From: Parachlamydia acanthamoebae
Lineage (GTDB): Bacteria; Chlamydiota; Chlamydiia; Chlamydiales; Parachlamydiaceae
DNA: 64,000 nucleotides
Direction: 5' to 3'
Assembly: GCF_000875975.1 (NCBI RefSeq)
Contig: NZ_BAWW01000002.1
Span: 1 to 64,000, forward strand
The notes beneath the pieces were generated by a model. It saw only the letters and a program-made list of their open reading frames with translations. It ran no database searches and had not been told where the DNA came from. The first letter of the stretch is position 1. Each line of letters begins with the position of its first letter. A program made the translations under genes and the position numbers. This document shows positions 26,402 to 35,979 of this stretch, piece by piece.

Positions 26402-26608
26402 GTGAGTAAAAAACTATTTTTAAAATTAAAGAAGCAATATCCAGCCTTCTCCGATGAATCTTTAGAGAAAATCTACCTATTTAAAAAATTATATACAGAG
26501 CGTATTACAGCTTCTGAGTCCGTACGCCTTTCCTATCTAGTAGAAATGATCACAAAAGTTCAATATCTGGATTATCTAAAAATTGAGCGCGACGTCGCTG
26601 AAATATAG
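26402..26608 (+). CDS. small hypothetical island protein
   Basis: 68 residues starting with GTG at 26402, directly after the previous stop, with GAGG 8-9 bases upstream. Lys/Leu/Tyr-rich, helical, no known domain. Its coupling to the HTH gene is the main support. Confidence 0.5.
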   Translation: MSKKLFLKLKKQYPAFSDESLEKIYLFKKLYTERITASESVRLSYLVEMITKVQYLDYLKIERDVAEI

Positions 26609-26641
26609 GCTGACGATTTAACAAATCTTCTCTTGCTTGTG

Positions 26642-26659
26642 ATATAGCACGTGCTATAT
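26642..26659. promoter_or_regulatory. 18-bp perfect palindrome, likely operator of the XRE regulator
   Basis: ATATAGCAC directly followed by its exact reverse complement GTGCTATAT. It lies 43 bases before the preferred start of the XRE gene and upstream of the whole restriction operon, as expected for an autoregulated controller. Only one copy was noticed. Confidence 0.7.
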
Positions 26660-26701
26660 GATATGTCATTTAATCACCAATCTATTTTAGAGAGCTTAGG
26701 T

Positions 26702-26932
26702 ATGAACAACCAAGAACCCGATGATTATTCCAAGCGCATCAAATCTATCCGCCAACAACTAGGACTTAGCCAAGAGGAGTTAGCTCACAAATTGGGTGTC
26801 AGTTTTACAAGCGTAAACCGATGGGAAAATGGACAAACGAAACCCTCAAAATTAGCAAAAAAGCAGATAGACCTTTTGTGTAAGAAAACAGAAAAATTAA
26901 AAGACCTTGTAGGTGCTGAAAATGGCAATTAA
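26702..26932 (+). CDS. XRE-family helix-turn-helix regulator of the restriction operon
   Basis: 76 residues from the ATG at 26702 (an ATG at 26663 and a GTG at 26651 are upstream but the latter lies inside the palindrome). The HTH is SIRQQLGLSQEELAHKLGVS and then FTSVNRWENGQTKPS, a textbook Cro/C1 type. It overlaps hsdM by 11 bases, so it is the first gene of the operon and probably controls it through the adjacent palindrome. Confidence 0.85.
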   Translation: MNNQEPDDYSKRIKSIRQQLGLSQEELAHKLGVSFTSVNRWENGQTKPSKLAKKQIDLLCKKTEKLKDLVGAENGN

Positions 26933-29411
26933 GAAATCCGAACTCTATAGCTCTTTATGGAAAAGCTGCGATCAATTGCGCGGTGGCATGGATGCATCCC
27001 AATATAAAGACTATGTCCTAGTCTTGCTGTTCGTCAAATATGTCTCTGACAGATATGCAGGACAAAAAGACGCTCTTATTGAGGTTCCCCCAGGCGGTAG
27101 CTTTGCTGATATGATTGCACTCCAAGGCGATAAAGAAATTGGAGACAAACTAAACAAAATTATCGGTAAACTTGCTGAAGTAAATGAACTAAAAGGAGTT
27201 ATTGACGTAGCAGACTTTAATGATGCTGATAAACTTGGTAAAGGAAAGGAGATGGTCGATCGTCTTTCCGAACTTATCGCTACTTTCAACAAGCCTGACT
27301 TAGACTTTCGCAATAATAGAGCTGATGGAGACGACATTTTAGGTGATGCATATGAATATCTCATGCGTCACTTTGCAACTGAATCCGGCAAAAGCAAAGG
27401 GCAATTCTATACTCCAGCTGAAGTATCACGCATAATGGCAAAAGTCATTGGAATCAATGCGGCAAAAAGTGCTGATCAAACGATTTATGACCCTACTTGC
27501 GGATCTGGGTCTCTTCTTCTTAAGGCACATGATGAAGCTCGATCAAATACAGGCTTAGATCTTGCCCTATATGGTCAAGAAAACGACAATGCGACTGCCG
27601 CTCTTGCCAAAATGAACATGATTTTACACCACTGTCCTACGGCAGAAATCTGGAAAGATAACGTTCTATCAAGCCCCTATTTCAAGCAACCAAATGGCGC
27701 ATTAAAGACATTCGATTTTGTAGTTTCTAATCCCCCTTTCTCCACTAAGGCGTGGAGTCATGGTTTCGACCCTTACAACGATACTTACAATCGTTTTAAC
27801 TATGGTATTCCACCGACTAAAAACGGTGACTATGCCTTTTTGCTCCATGTTCTAGCGTCATTAAAGAGCACGGGTAAGGGAGCGATCATTCTTCCCCACG
27901 GTGTTCTATTTCGTGGAAATGCTGAAGCCGCAATTCGAGAGCAATTGATTAAGCGAGGGTTTGTGAAAGGAATCATTGGACTCCCTGCTAACCTATTTTA
28001 TGGAACTGGCATTCCCGCTTGTATCATCATTCTCGACAAGGAACATGCTGACACACGCGACGGCATTTTTATGATCGATGCAAGCAAGGGATTCATAAAA
28101 GACGACAACAAAAACCGACTACGCGATCAGGATATTCATAAAATTGTAGATACGTTTAACAATCAGCTAGACATCACCAAATATTCGCGACTTGTCCCTT
28201 TTCTCGAAATCGAAGCAAATGGTTACAACCTCAATATTCCTCGTTATATTGACAGCACGGAACCGGAGGATTTACAGGACATAGAAGGGCATTTAAAAGG
28301 AGGAATTCCTGATCGTGACATCAATAGCCTAGAGCAATACTGGAAAGTGTTCCCAAGTTTGCGAGAAGTTCTTTTCTCACCTGCCAACCGATCTGGCTAC
28401 AATCAGCTCAAAATTACACTCGAAGATATTAACTCAATAATTTTTGGGCATGAGGAATTTGTTAATTTTAGCAGGAGTGTTACTGCTTTATTCCTCCAAT
28501 GGAAGGAGCACAACATTCTCCGATTGAGAAATATCGCCAATAGTGACCATCCGAAAATCCTGATCAAAAAACTTTCTGAGAGCCTGCTCGAAGTTTTCCA
28601 AAAGGCAAGTTTATTAGACCCCTACGACGTCTATCAACATTTGATGACCAATTGGGCTGAAACGATGCAAGACGACGTTTACATGATTGTAAGCGATGGA
28701 TGGCGCGGCGCCAATAAGCTTAGATTGATTGTTGAAGATAAGGATAAGAAAAATAAGGAAAAAGCAGACCTGGTCATTGGCAAGCAAAAATACAAGGCTG
28801 ATTTTATTCCTCCCTCTCTTGTAATTGCCCGCTATTTCTTTGAAGAGCAAAGACACCTTGAGCAACTCGAAATGGATTGTAATACCATTGTCCAGCAAAT
28901 GGAAGAATTGGATGAGGAACAGGGTGGAGAAGAAGGGCTTCTAATAGACGCTAAGAACGAAAAAGATAAGGTGACAAAGGTAAGCCTCAAAGCTCGACTT
29001 GCCATGATCAAACGAGACCCCGATGCCGAGGATGAGCGCAATGTTCTCTCTAACTATCTTGATTTAATTGAAAAAGAGACCGTTGCAAAGAAGAAATTGA
29101 GTAATGCTCAAGATGAACTTATGATTAGAGTTGCCGCTCAATACGGAAAACTTACCGAAGATGAAATAAAAACTCTGGTGATTGAGGATAAGTGGTTAAC
29201 AGCATTGTCCAATGATATTCAGACTGAAATGAATCGTGTCTCACAGTTTTTATCCGGCAGAATTAATGAATTAGCTGAACGTTATGCAACCCCTCTTCCT
29301 ACTATTGAGCAAGAGGTAGAAAGCTATAAGCTTAAAGTCGAGAACCATTTGAGAAGGATGGGATTTGATTGGGAAGCTGTGGCATCCAAGTCGGAAGGAG
29401 TTGTTTCATGA
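26922..29411 (+). CDS. hsdM: type I restriction-modification methyltransferase subunit HsdM
   Basis: 829 residues, the long form of HsdM. Residues 1 to about 140 are HsdM_N (DQLRGGMDASQYKDYVLVLL and FVKYVSDRY). The N6-adenine methylase follows with DPTCGSGS (about 190) and NPPF (about 270). The region beyond 450 is a helical extension found in long HsdM types. ATG at 26922 has AGGTG 7 bases upstream. The stop overlaps the fic start (ATGA). HsdM methylates adenine in the target set by HsdS, and with HsdS acts as the methylase on its own. Confidence 0.95.
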   Translation: MAIKKSELYSSLWKSCDQLRGGMDASQYKDYVLVLLFVKYVSDRYAGQKDALIEVPPGGSFADMIALQGDKEIGDKLNKIIGKLAEVNELKGVIDVADFNDADKLGKGKEMVDRLSELIATFNKPDLDFRNNRADGDDILGDAYEYLMRHFATESGKSKGQFYTPAEVSRIMAKVIGINAAKSADQTIYDPTCGSGSLLLKAHDEARSNTGLDLALYGQENDNATAALAKMNMILHHCPTAEIWKDNVLSSPYFKQPNGALKTFDFVVSNPPFSTKAWSHGFDPYNDTYNRFNYGIPPTKNGDYAFLLHVLASLKSTGKGAIILPHGVLFRGNAEAAIREQLIKRGFVKGIIGLPANLFYGTGIPACIIILDKEHADTRDGIFMIDASKGFIKDDNKNRLRDQDIHKIVDTFNNQLDITKYSRLVPFLEIEANGYNLNIPRYIDSTEPEDLQDIEGHLKGGIPDRDINSLEQYWKVFPSLREVLFSPANRSGYNQLKITLEDINSIIFGHEEFVNFSRSVTALFLQWKEHNILRLRNIANSDHPKILIKKLSESLLEVFQKASLLDPYDVYQHLMTNWAETMQDDVYMIVSDGWRGANKLRLIVEDKDKKNKEKADLVIGKQKYKADFIPPSLVIARYFFEEQRHLEQLEMDCNTIVQQMEELDEEQGGEEGLLIDAKNEKDKVTKVSLKARLAMIKRDPDAEDERNVLSNYLDLIEKETVAKKKLSNAQDELMIRVAAQYGKLTEDEIKTLVIEDKWLTALSNDIQTEMNRVSQFLSGRINELAERYATPLPTIEQEVESYKLKVENHLRRMGFDWEAVASKSEGVVS

Positions 29412-30508
29412 GTTATTCAATTCCAAGTCTACCGCTGAATATTGAATTAGAAACAAAGCCCATTCTAAAAAAGCTAATGAAAGCACATCAGGCACTCGCA
29501 GAATTGAAGGGTGTAAGTGGAGTGATTCCTAACCAAAGCATTTTGATTAGCACGTTATCCTTACAAGAGGCAAAAGACAGCTCGGCTATTGAAAATATAA
29601 TCACGACCCATGATGAGCTGTATAAGAGCGATGCAACTACGAAACAATTTGCGAATTTTGCAGCTAAGGAAGTGTATAGTTATGCGGCTGCGCTTCAAAA
29701 TGGATATCAACAGGTTAAAAAAACTGGGCTTCTCGTTAATAATCACATCCTAGAAATTCAGCAGGCTCTTGTAGAGAATAGTGCAGGCTTTCGCAAAATT
29801 CCCGGAACGATGTTAAAAAATGATCAGACCGGTGAAGTCGTCTATACCCCGCCTCAAGATGAAAGCCAAATTCGCACCTTAATGAATAATTTAGAACAAT
29901 TCATGAACGACGATAATCTCAACGATGCTGACCCTCTCATCAAAATGGCGATCATTCACCACCAATTCGAAAGCATTCACCCGTTCTATGATGGCAATGG
30001 CCGCACAGGTCGTATCATCAATATTCTCTATTTAGTAAAGCAAGGGCTGCTAGATACCCCCGTTCTCTATCTTTCGCGCTACATCAATCAAAATAAGAAT
30101 GAATATTATCGATTGCTTCAAGCGGTACGCGATACTGGTTCTTGGGAACCTTGGATCTTATACATGTTAGAAGGAGTAGAGCTAACTTCCCGGCAAACAG
30201 TAAGCCTTATCCTCGGAATGAGAGACTTAATGCTACATCAAAAGCATAAGCTTCGAAGTGAACTGCCCAAGATTTACAGTCAGGATCTATTAAATAATCT
30301 TTTTAGACACCCTTACACTAAGATCGATTTCGTCATGCAAGAACTGCAAATCCATAGGAACACGGCAGTTAAATACCTAGAGGAATTAGTTAGGATCGAA
30401 TTGCTGACCAAACATAAGCTTGGTAAAGAGAATTTTTATCTCAATTCGGCTTTATTCGATCTGTTAGCCAATGCCGGCCGAACTCCCGTGGAAGGTAGGC
30501 AAATATGA
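29408..30508 (+). CDS. Fic-domain protein inside the hsd operon
   Basis: 366 residues. The Fic motif HPFYDGNGRTGR spans 191-202 with all catalytic residues (His, Phe, Asp, Gly-Asn-Gly, Arg). The inhibitory helix SSAIEN is at about 58-63 before the Fic core, so it is a class II, self-inhibited Fic enzyme. A C-terminal winged-HTH (FVMQELQIHRNTAVKYLEEL, YLNSALFDLL) may bind DNA. Fic proteins transfer AMP from ATP to a target hydroxyl. Start ATG overlaps the hsdM stop; an upstream ATG in the hsdM frame region is not used. The repeats after it may be its operator. Confidence 0.9.
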   Translation: MSYSIPSLPLNIELETKPILKKLMKAHQALAELKGVSGVIPNQSILISTLSLQEAKDSSAIENIITTHDELYKSDATTKQFANFAAKEVYSYAAALQNGYQQVKKTGLLVNNHILEIQQALVENSAGFRKIPGTMLKNDQTGEVVYTPPQDESQIRTLMNNLEQFMNDDNLNDADPLIKMAIIHHQFESIHPFYDGNGRTGRIINILYLVKQGLLDTPVLYLSRYINQNKNEYYRLLQAVRDTGSWEPWILYMLEGVELTSRQTVSLILGMRDLMLHQKHKLRSELPKIYSQDLLNNLFRHPYTKIDFVMQELQIHRNTAVKYLEELVRIELLTKHKLGKENFYLNSALFDLLANAGRTPVEGRQI

Positions 30509-30544
30509 CCGCTTTAAGCCCTAAAGGTATATATTTAAAATCGT

Positions 30545-30661
30545 CATGCACACGAAACTCCTATTTCTTGTGCATGTCTTGCGTTTCATGCACACGTTTT
30601 GCTCGTTTTTTGTGTATGCCTGATTCATCATGCATAAGAAATCAGGTTTTTCCGTGCGCAT
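30545..30661. repeat. alternating inverted repeats between fic and hsdS
   Basis: Copies of a 13-base unit like CATGCACACGAAA alternate in orientation: forward 30545-30557, inverse 30564-30576, forward 30587-30599, inverse 30606-30618, forward 30629-30641, and a weaker inverse near 30649-30661. The first pair differs at one position and would form a hairpin. The 190-base gap has no gene; the open frame at 30505-30702 is rejected. It may be an operator for a winged-HTH protein, a regulatory hairpin array or a termination/attenuation element. Confidence 0.75.
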
Positions 30662-30698
30662 CATTCAAATTATTAATATTTAAGAGTTTAGGTGAACT

Positions 30699-32021
30699 AT
30701 GACGTTAACTCTTGAAAATCCAGAAGCATCCCCCATCAATGAAATGGCCGTTGTTGGTTACAAAATATCTGAATTAGGAATGATTCCGGAAGATTGGAAT
30801 ATTATTCAGTTTTCAGATCTCTTAGAATTTCGAAATGGAGTTAACGCAGATAAAACAGCCTATGGGAAAGGCATTCCTTTTATTAATGTTTTAGAAGTAA
30901 TTACTCATTCACATCTCTCGGTTGCAAAAGTTCCTGGTAGAATCACACTACCAGTCAGCGTTGCTAGCATGTATGGCATTCGATATGGAGATATCCTCTT
31001 CAACCGCACATCTGAAACTCAAGAAGAATTAGGTCTTGCTTCCACTTACATATCAAAGTCAAATGAGAAAATCGTGTTTGGAGGTTTCGTCATTCGAGGC
31101 AGACCCATAGGTAACCTACTAGATGCTAAATATTCAGGTTATGCATTTCGATCTTCACTAATTCGTTCACAAATTATTTCTAGAGGTCAAGGAGCTATTC
31201 GAGCAAATATAGGTCAGTATGATCTATCGCAAATTTTTATTATAATTCCTCCTCTAAAGGAACAACAAGCTATCGCAGCTGCACTTAACGATATCGATTC
31301 ATTGATCAACAGTCTCGACCAACTCATTGCTAAGAAACGAAATATCAAGCTAGGCGCCATGCAACAATTGTTTACTGGCAAGCAACGCCTTCCCGGATTT
31401 AGCGGTGAATGGAATGCAATACAATTGGGGTTTTTCGGGCAATGTTTAAGAGGGGTAAGTTATAAAGGTGAAACTGATTTATCTCCAACAGACAATGATC
31501 ATACTATTAGACTATTTAGATCTAACAATATTCAAAATTCTAAAATTATTAAAAACAACCTTCAGTACGTGGCTTCCGTCAAAGTCTCTGACCATCAAGT
31601 GATGCGCAATAATGATATTCTCATTTGCATGGCGAATGGAAGTAAAGAACTTGTTGGCAAAGCGGGGCTTCTAACCATTAAAGATGCATATCGATACACG
31701 TTTGGTGCTTTTATGGGGTGTTTTCGTACAAATATAGAAAAAGCAGATCCGAGATTCGTGTTCTATTTACTTCAATCGAATCACTATCGAAATAACATAT
31801 CAAATCTTTTAGCGGGCTCAAGCATCAATAACTTAAAACCAAGTGATATTGAATCAATCATTTTTTTTACTCCTTATCTTCATGAACAGACTGCTATTGC
31901 TAATATTCTCTCAGATATGGACAACGAACTTTCCCTCCTTGAACAGCGACTTGATAAAGCCAGAAATCTCAAGCACGGAATGATGCAAGAGCTGCTTACA
32001 GGAAGGATTCGTTTAAAATGA
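30699..32021 (+). CDS. hsdS: type I restriction specificity subunit HsdS
   Basis: 440 residues, two target-recognition domains separated by conserved helical spacers. TRD1 covers about 25-180, the first spacer reads PPLKEQQAIAAALNDIDSLI with KLGAMQQLFTGKQRLPGF, TRD2 about 235-385, and the second spacer YLHEQTAIANILSDMDNELS with LKHGMMQELLTGRIRL. AGGTGA lies 5 bases before the ATG. It determines the bipartite target and joins HsdM and HsdR. The stop overlaps the hsdR start. Confidence 0.93.
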   Translation: MTLTLENPEASPINEMAVVGYKISELGMIPEDWNIIQFSDLLEFRNGVNADKTAYGKGIPFINVLEVITHSHLSVAKVPGRITLPVSVASMYGIRYGDILFNRTSETQEELGLASTYISKSNEKIVFGGFVIRGRPIGNLLDAKYSGYAFRSSLIRSQIISRGQGAIRANIGQYDLSQIFIIIPPLKEQQAIAAALNDIDSLINSLDQLIAKKRNIKLGAMQQLFTGKQRLPGFSGEWNAIQLGFFGQCLRGVSYKGETDLSPTDNDHTIRLFRSNNIQNSKIIKNNLQYVASVKVSDHQVMRNNDILICMANGSKELVGKAGLLTIKDAYRYTFGAFMGCFRTNIEKADPRFVFYLLQSNHYRNNISNLLAGSSINNLKPSDIESIIFFTPYLHEQTAIANILSDMDNELSLLEQRLDKARNLKHGMMQELLTGRIRLK

Positions 32022-35000
32022 AGAACGTTGGACACAATGAGGAAATCACTCAGCAACGAGTGATCAAGCTATTCTGTAATGAGCTAGGATATCGTTATCT
32101 TGGCAATTGGATCGATCGTCCAGATAACAGAAATATTGATGAAGATCTGCTTCTAAAATACCTGCAAAAGCAAGGATATGAAGACGTCTTGATAAGGCGC
32201 GCAATCCACCTGATCAGCAAAGCGGCAGATGATAAGAGCAAGAGTTCTTACGACAGGAATAAAGACGTTTATGAGTTGCTGCGTTATGGTGTAAATGTAC
32301 GTCTTGAAGTAGGTGAAAATACTCAAACGATCCATATAATTGACTGGAACAATTCTGAAAACAATGACTTTGCAATAGCCGAAGAAGTCACCGTCAAAGG
32401 GATTGATTCAAAGTCGCATACAAAACGCCCTGATGTTGTCATATATGTGAACGGTATTGCATTAGGTGTCATTGAGCTTAAACGCTCTACCGTATCTGTC
32501 TCCGAAGGAATTCGTCAAAATCTAGATAATCAAAAATCGATCTTTATTCAGCACTTCTTTTCAACAATTCAAGTCGTTATGGCAGGCAATGATACTGAGG
32601 GGCTTCGCTATGGGACTATTGAAACCCCCGAAAAATATTACCTGACATGGAAAGAAGAGAGTTCAATTTCGAACCCGCTCGATCGCCACATCTCTCAAAT
32701 ATGCAATAAAACCAGATTTTTAGAGCTTATTCACAACTACATTGTCTTTGATGCAGGCATAAAAAAGCTATGCCGCCCGAATCAATATTTTGGTATCCGT
32801 GCAGCCCAGGAATATTTAAAGAGACGAGAAGGCGGTATCATCTGGCACACGCAGGGTTCTGGTAAAAGTTTAACGATGGTTTGGCTAGCCAAATGGATTC
32901 GTGAGAATATAACTGACGCAAGAGTTCTCATTATCACTGACCGCAAAGAATTAGATGAGCAAATCGAAAAGACCTTTATAGGGGTTAATGAAAAAACGAT
33001 CTATCGAACCAAGAGTGGTGCCGATTTACTTTCAACTTTAAATCAGACAACTCCTTGGCTCATTTGCTCGCTTATTCACAAATTCGGCGGTAAGGACGAA
33101 GAGGAAAACGGAACTGATATTAAAAAATTCATCGAAGAAATGAAGAGGGCAATCCCATCAAACTTTCTAGCAAAAGGCAATCTTTTTGTGTTTGTTGATG
33201 AATGTCATCGCACACAATCAGGGGACTTGCATAAGGCTATGAAAGCGTTTTTACCAAACGCTCTGTTTCTTGGTTTTACAGGAACGCCGTTACTCAAGGC
33301 GGATAAGCAACGAAGTATCGAGATTTTCGGACCCTACATTCATACCTATAAATTTAACGAAGCAGTGGAGGATGGTGTTGTCCTAGATTTGCGTTATGAG
33401 GCCCGTGACATTGACCAGAAAATTACTTCGCAAGAAAGAATTGATCTCTGGTTTACCTCGAAAACTAAAAATCTAACGGATCTTGCCAAAGCGCAACTTA
33501 AAAAGCGATGGGGAACTCTTCGAAAAGTGCTTTCTAGTCAGTCCAGGCTTGAGAAGATCGTTGCCGATATACTTCTGGATATGGAAACACGGGATCGCTT
33601 AATGAGTGGACGCGGCAATGCCATGCTCGTTTGTGACAGCATTTTTTCAGCCTGCAAATTTTATGAACTCTTTGACAAAACTGATTTGGCTGGCAAGTGT
33701 GCTATTGTCACTTCTTATAAACCCTCTCCAGCAGATATTAAGGGGGAAGAATCGGGCGAAGGCATGACCGAAAAACTACGTCAATATGAAATCTATAACA
33801 AGATGTTGGCAGATCAAGATCCTGATGCTTTTGAAAAGGCAGTTAAGAAGAAGTTTGTTGATGAGCCGGGTCAAATGAAGCTCTTAATCGTTGTAGATAA
33901 GCTTCTAACAGGCTTTGATGCTCCTTCAGCAACTTATCTCTATATCGATAAGCAAATGCATGACCATGGCCTATTTCAGGCGATTTGTCGGGTTAACCGT
34001 TTGGACGGTGATGATAAGGAGTATGGCTATATCATCGACTACAAAGATCTCTTCAAACACTTAGAAAAATCTGTGACTGACTATACCGCTGAGGCGTTGG
34101 CAGGTTATGACAAAGCTGATGTGGCAGGATTATTACAGGATAGATTAAGTACAGCAAAAGAACATTTAGAACAGGCAAGAGAATCTATTAAAAGTCTTTG
34201 TGAGTCCGTAGAGCCGCCGAAAGATACGACTGCGTATTTACATTACTTTTGCGCCAAGGAGTCGGGAAATTCCGTACAGCTTAAGGAAAACGAACCGAAG
34301 CGACTTGCTCTATACAAACTGACCGCTGCTTTCATTCGTGCATTTGCAAATATGGCTAATGAATTAGAGGAAGCCGGCTATAGCTTGGCAGAGATCAATT
34401 TACTCAAGAGTGAGGTCGATCACTATGAAAAAGTTCGCACCGAAGTAAAGCTGGCCAGTGGCGATTATATCGATCTTAAGATGTATGAGCCAGCTATGCG
34501 GCATCTCATCGACACTTACATTCGCGCAGAAGAGAGTGAAAAAATCTCAGCGTTCGATGATTTATCCTTGATACAACTTATTGTTGAACGCGGTCCTGAC
34601 GCTGTACAATCCCTTCCCAAGAGTATGCAGAAGAAAGAAGCGGTTGCGGAAACGATTGAGAACAATGTTAGAAAACTGATCATCGACGAACATCCAATCA
34701 ATCCCAAATATTATGAAAAAATGTCTGAACTGCTAAGCGCGCTCATAGAGCAGCGCCGGCAGCAAGCAATCGATTATGAAAGCTATTTGGCTAAGGTTAT
34801 TGAATTAACCAAACAGGTAAAGAATCCAGCAAGCAACTCAAATTATCCATCCTCAGTAAATACAGCTGGCAAACGAGCCCTATACGATAACTTGAATGAA
34901 AATGAAGAAAGCGCTCTGGCTGTTCATGAAGCGGTAATCAAAAATCGACAAGATGATTGGCGCAATAACCGCATCAAGAGAATCAAAGTCCAGAATGCTA

Positions 35001-35137
35001 TCAAAAGTGCTATGAATAAGCGGCATGGCTTTATGGTACGCGAAGAATCTGGCACCTATATGGGTGAATCGATAGATCCTCATGATGCATTAACATCTAA
35101 AATTCTTGATATCGTTCAAAATCAACCGGAGTACTAA
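32018..35137 (+). CDS. hsdR: type I restriction endonuclease/translocase subunit HsdR
   Basis: 1039 residues, usual length. An N-terminal PD-(D/E)xK nuclease is visible at about 138-155 (RPDVVIYVNG, then VIELKRS). The SF2 motor follows: Walker A GSGKS (about 280), DECH at about 394, FTGTP, and the Q-rich motif near CRVNRLDGDDKEYGYIIDY. Unmodified targets trigger ATP-driven translocation and cleavage away from the site. Start ATG overlaps the hsdS stop. No frame breaks, so restriction appears intact. Confidence 0.95.
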   Translation: MKNVGHNEEITQQRVIKLFCNELGYRYLGNWIDRPDNRNIDEDLLLKYLQKQGYEDVLIRRAIHLISKAADDKSKSSYDRNKDVYELLRYGVNVRLEVGENTQTIHIIDWNNSENNDFAIAEEVTVKGIDSKSHTKRPDVVIYVNGIALGVIELKRSTVSVSEGIRQNLDNQKSIFIQHFFSTIQVVMAGNDTEGLRYGTIETPEKYYLTWKEESSISNPLDRHISQICNKTRFLELIHNYIVFDAGIKKLCRPNQYFGIRAAQEYLKRREGGIIWHTQGSGKSLTMVWLAKWIRENITDARVLIITDRKELDEQIEKTFIGVNEKTIYRTKSGADLLSTLNQTTPWLICSLIHKFGGKDEEENGTDIKKFIEEMKRAIPSNFLAKGNLFVFVDECHRTQSGDLHKAMKAFLPNALFLGFTGTPLLKADKQRSIEIFGPYIHTYKFNEAVEDGVVLDLRYEARDIDQKITSQERIDLWFTSKTKNLTDLAKAQLKKRWGTLRKVLSSQSRLEKIVADILLDMETRDRLMSGRGNAMLVCDSIFSACKFYELFDKTDLAGKCAIVTSYKPSPADIKGEESGEGMTEKLRQYEIYNKMLADQDPDAFEKAVKKKFVDEPGQMKLLIVVDKLLTGFDAPSATYLYIDKQMHDHGLFQAICRVNRLDGDDKEYGYIIDYKDLFKHLEKSVTDYTAEALAGYDKADVAGLLQDRLSTAKEHLEQARESIKSLCESVEPPKDTTAYLHYFCAKESGNSVQLKENEPKRLALYKLTAAFIRAFANMANELEEAGYSLAEINLLKSEVDHYEKVRTEVKLASGDYIDLKMYEPAMRHLIDTYIRAEESEKISAFDDLSLIQLIVERGPDAVQSLPKSMQKKEAVAETIENNVRKLIIDEHPINPKYYEKMSELLSALIEQRRQQAIDYESYLAKVIELTKQVKNPASNSNYPSSVNTAGKRALYDNLNENEESALAVHEAVIKNRQDDWRNNRIKRIKVQNAIKSAMNKRHGFMVREESGTYMGESIDPHDALTSKILDIVQNQPEY

Positions 35138-35139
35138 AG

Positions 35140-35853
35140 ATGCACCAGATTGATGTGAATGGTATCACCGTCGATATTGTGCGCAAAGAGATAAAGAATT
35201 TACACCTTGGGGTTTATCCTCCTGATGGAAAAGTGCGTGTAGCGGCTCCTTTAGCGGTAAATGATGAGGCGATCCGATATGCCGTGATTGGGAAGATGGG
35301 GTGGATCAAGCAGCAACAGGCGAAATTTACAAACCAACCTAGACAATCACCTCGAGAGATGGTTAGCGGAGAAAGCCACTATTTTCTAGGCCAACGCTAC
35401 CGCTTGGATGTCATTGAATGTCCAGGGCCAATCAAAGTTATATGCAACAAGTCTGTAATTAAGCTCCACATACCACCTCAAAGTAATGCTGAACAACGCG
35501 AACTAGTCTTGCAGCAATGGTATAGGAAAGAAATCAAGAGTCTAATCCCTCCCATGTTGGATAAATGGCAGCCTCTTCTAAACGTAGAAGCGGCAGAATG
35601 GGGCGTAAAAAAAATGAAGACAAAATGGGGGTCTTGTAACACAAGTGAGCGTCGGATCTGGATCAATCTTGAACTCATCAAAAAGCCTATACAATGCCTA
35701 GAATATATCGTGGTTCATGAATTGGTGCATCTACTGGAAAAACATCACAATGCGCGATTTAAAGCGTTCATGGACAATTTCATGCCTCACTGGCGCTTGC
35801 ATCGGGAGGAGCTTGGTAGAGAACCGCTAGGACACGATCGCTGGAATTACTGA
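35140..35853 (+). CDS. YgjP-like zinc metalloprotease of the restriction operon
   Basis: 237 residues, COG1451/DUF45 type (SprT-like). Motif HELVH with downstream H (LLEKHHNARF) gives the zinc site HExxH near residue 193; MKTKWGSCNT is the family signature. It starts 2 bases after the hsdR stop. Members occur beside type I restriction systems; the substrate is unknown. By analogy with SprT proteases, it may act on DNA-bound proteins, which is inference. Confidence 0.88.
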   Translation: MHQIDVNGITVDIVRKEIKNLHLGVYPPDGKVRVAAPLAVNDEAIRYAVIGKMGWIKQQQAKFTNQPRQSPREMVSGESHYFLGQRYRLDVIECPGPIKVICNKSVIKLHIPPQSNAEQRELVLQQWYRKEIKSLIPPMLDKWQPLLNVEAAEWGVKKMKTKWGSCNTSERRIWINLELIKKPIQCLEYIVVHELVHLLEKHHNARFKAFMDNFMPHWRLHREELGREPLGHDRWNY

Positions 35854-35979
35854 AGAGTGCTTTGTAATAGATAAAAGTGTAAAGGCATTCTCCATATCTA
35901 TACAAGATCTTCTAGTACAGCTTAAACTTGTTTTTTGATATTATTCTAGCTTAAACAACCTATACAATAAGAATCATAA

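Noticed and set aside
27011-27364. 117-residue reverse open frame inside hsdM
   Set aside because: Ser/Leu-rich antisense shadow of a well-supported gene.
30505-30702. 65-residue open frame after fic
   Set aside because: It runs through the alternating CATGCACA repeats, is Cys/Ser/Phe-rich with no ribosome site of its own, and overlaps the hsdS start.
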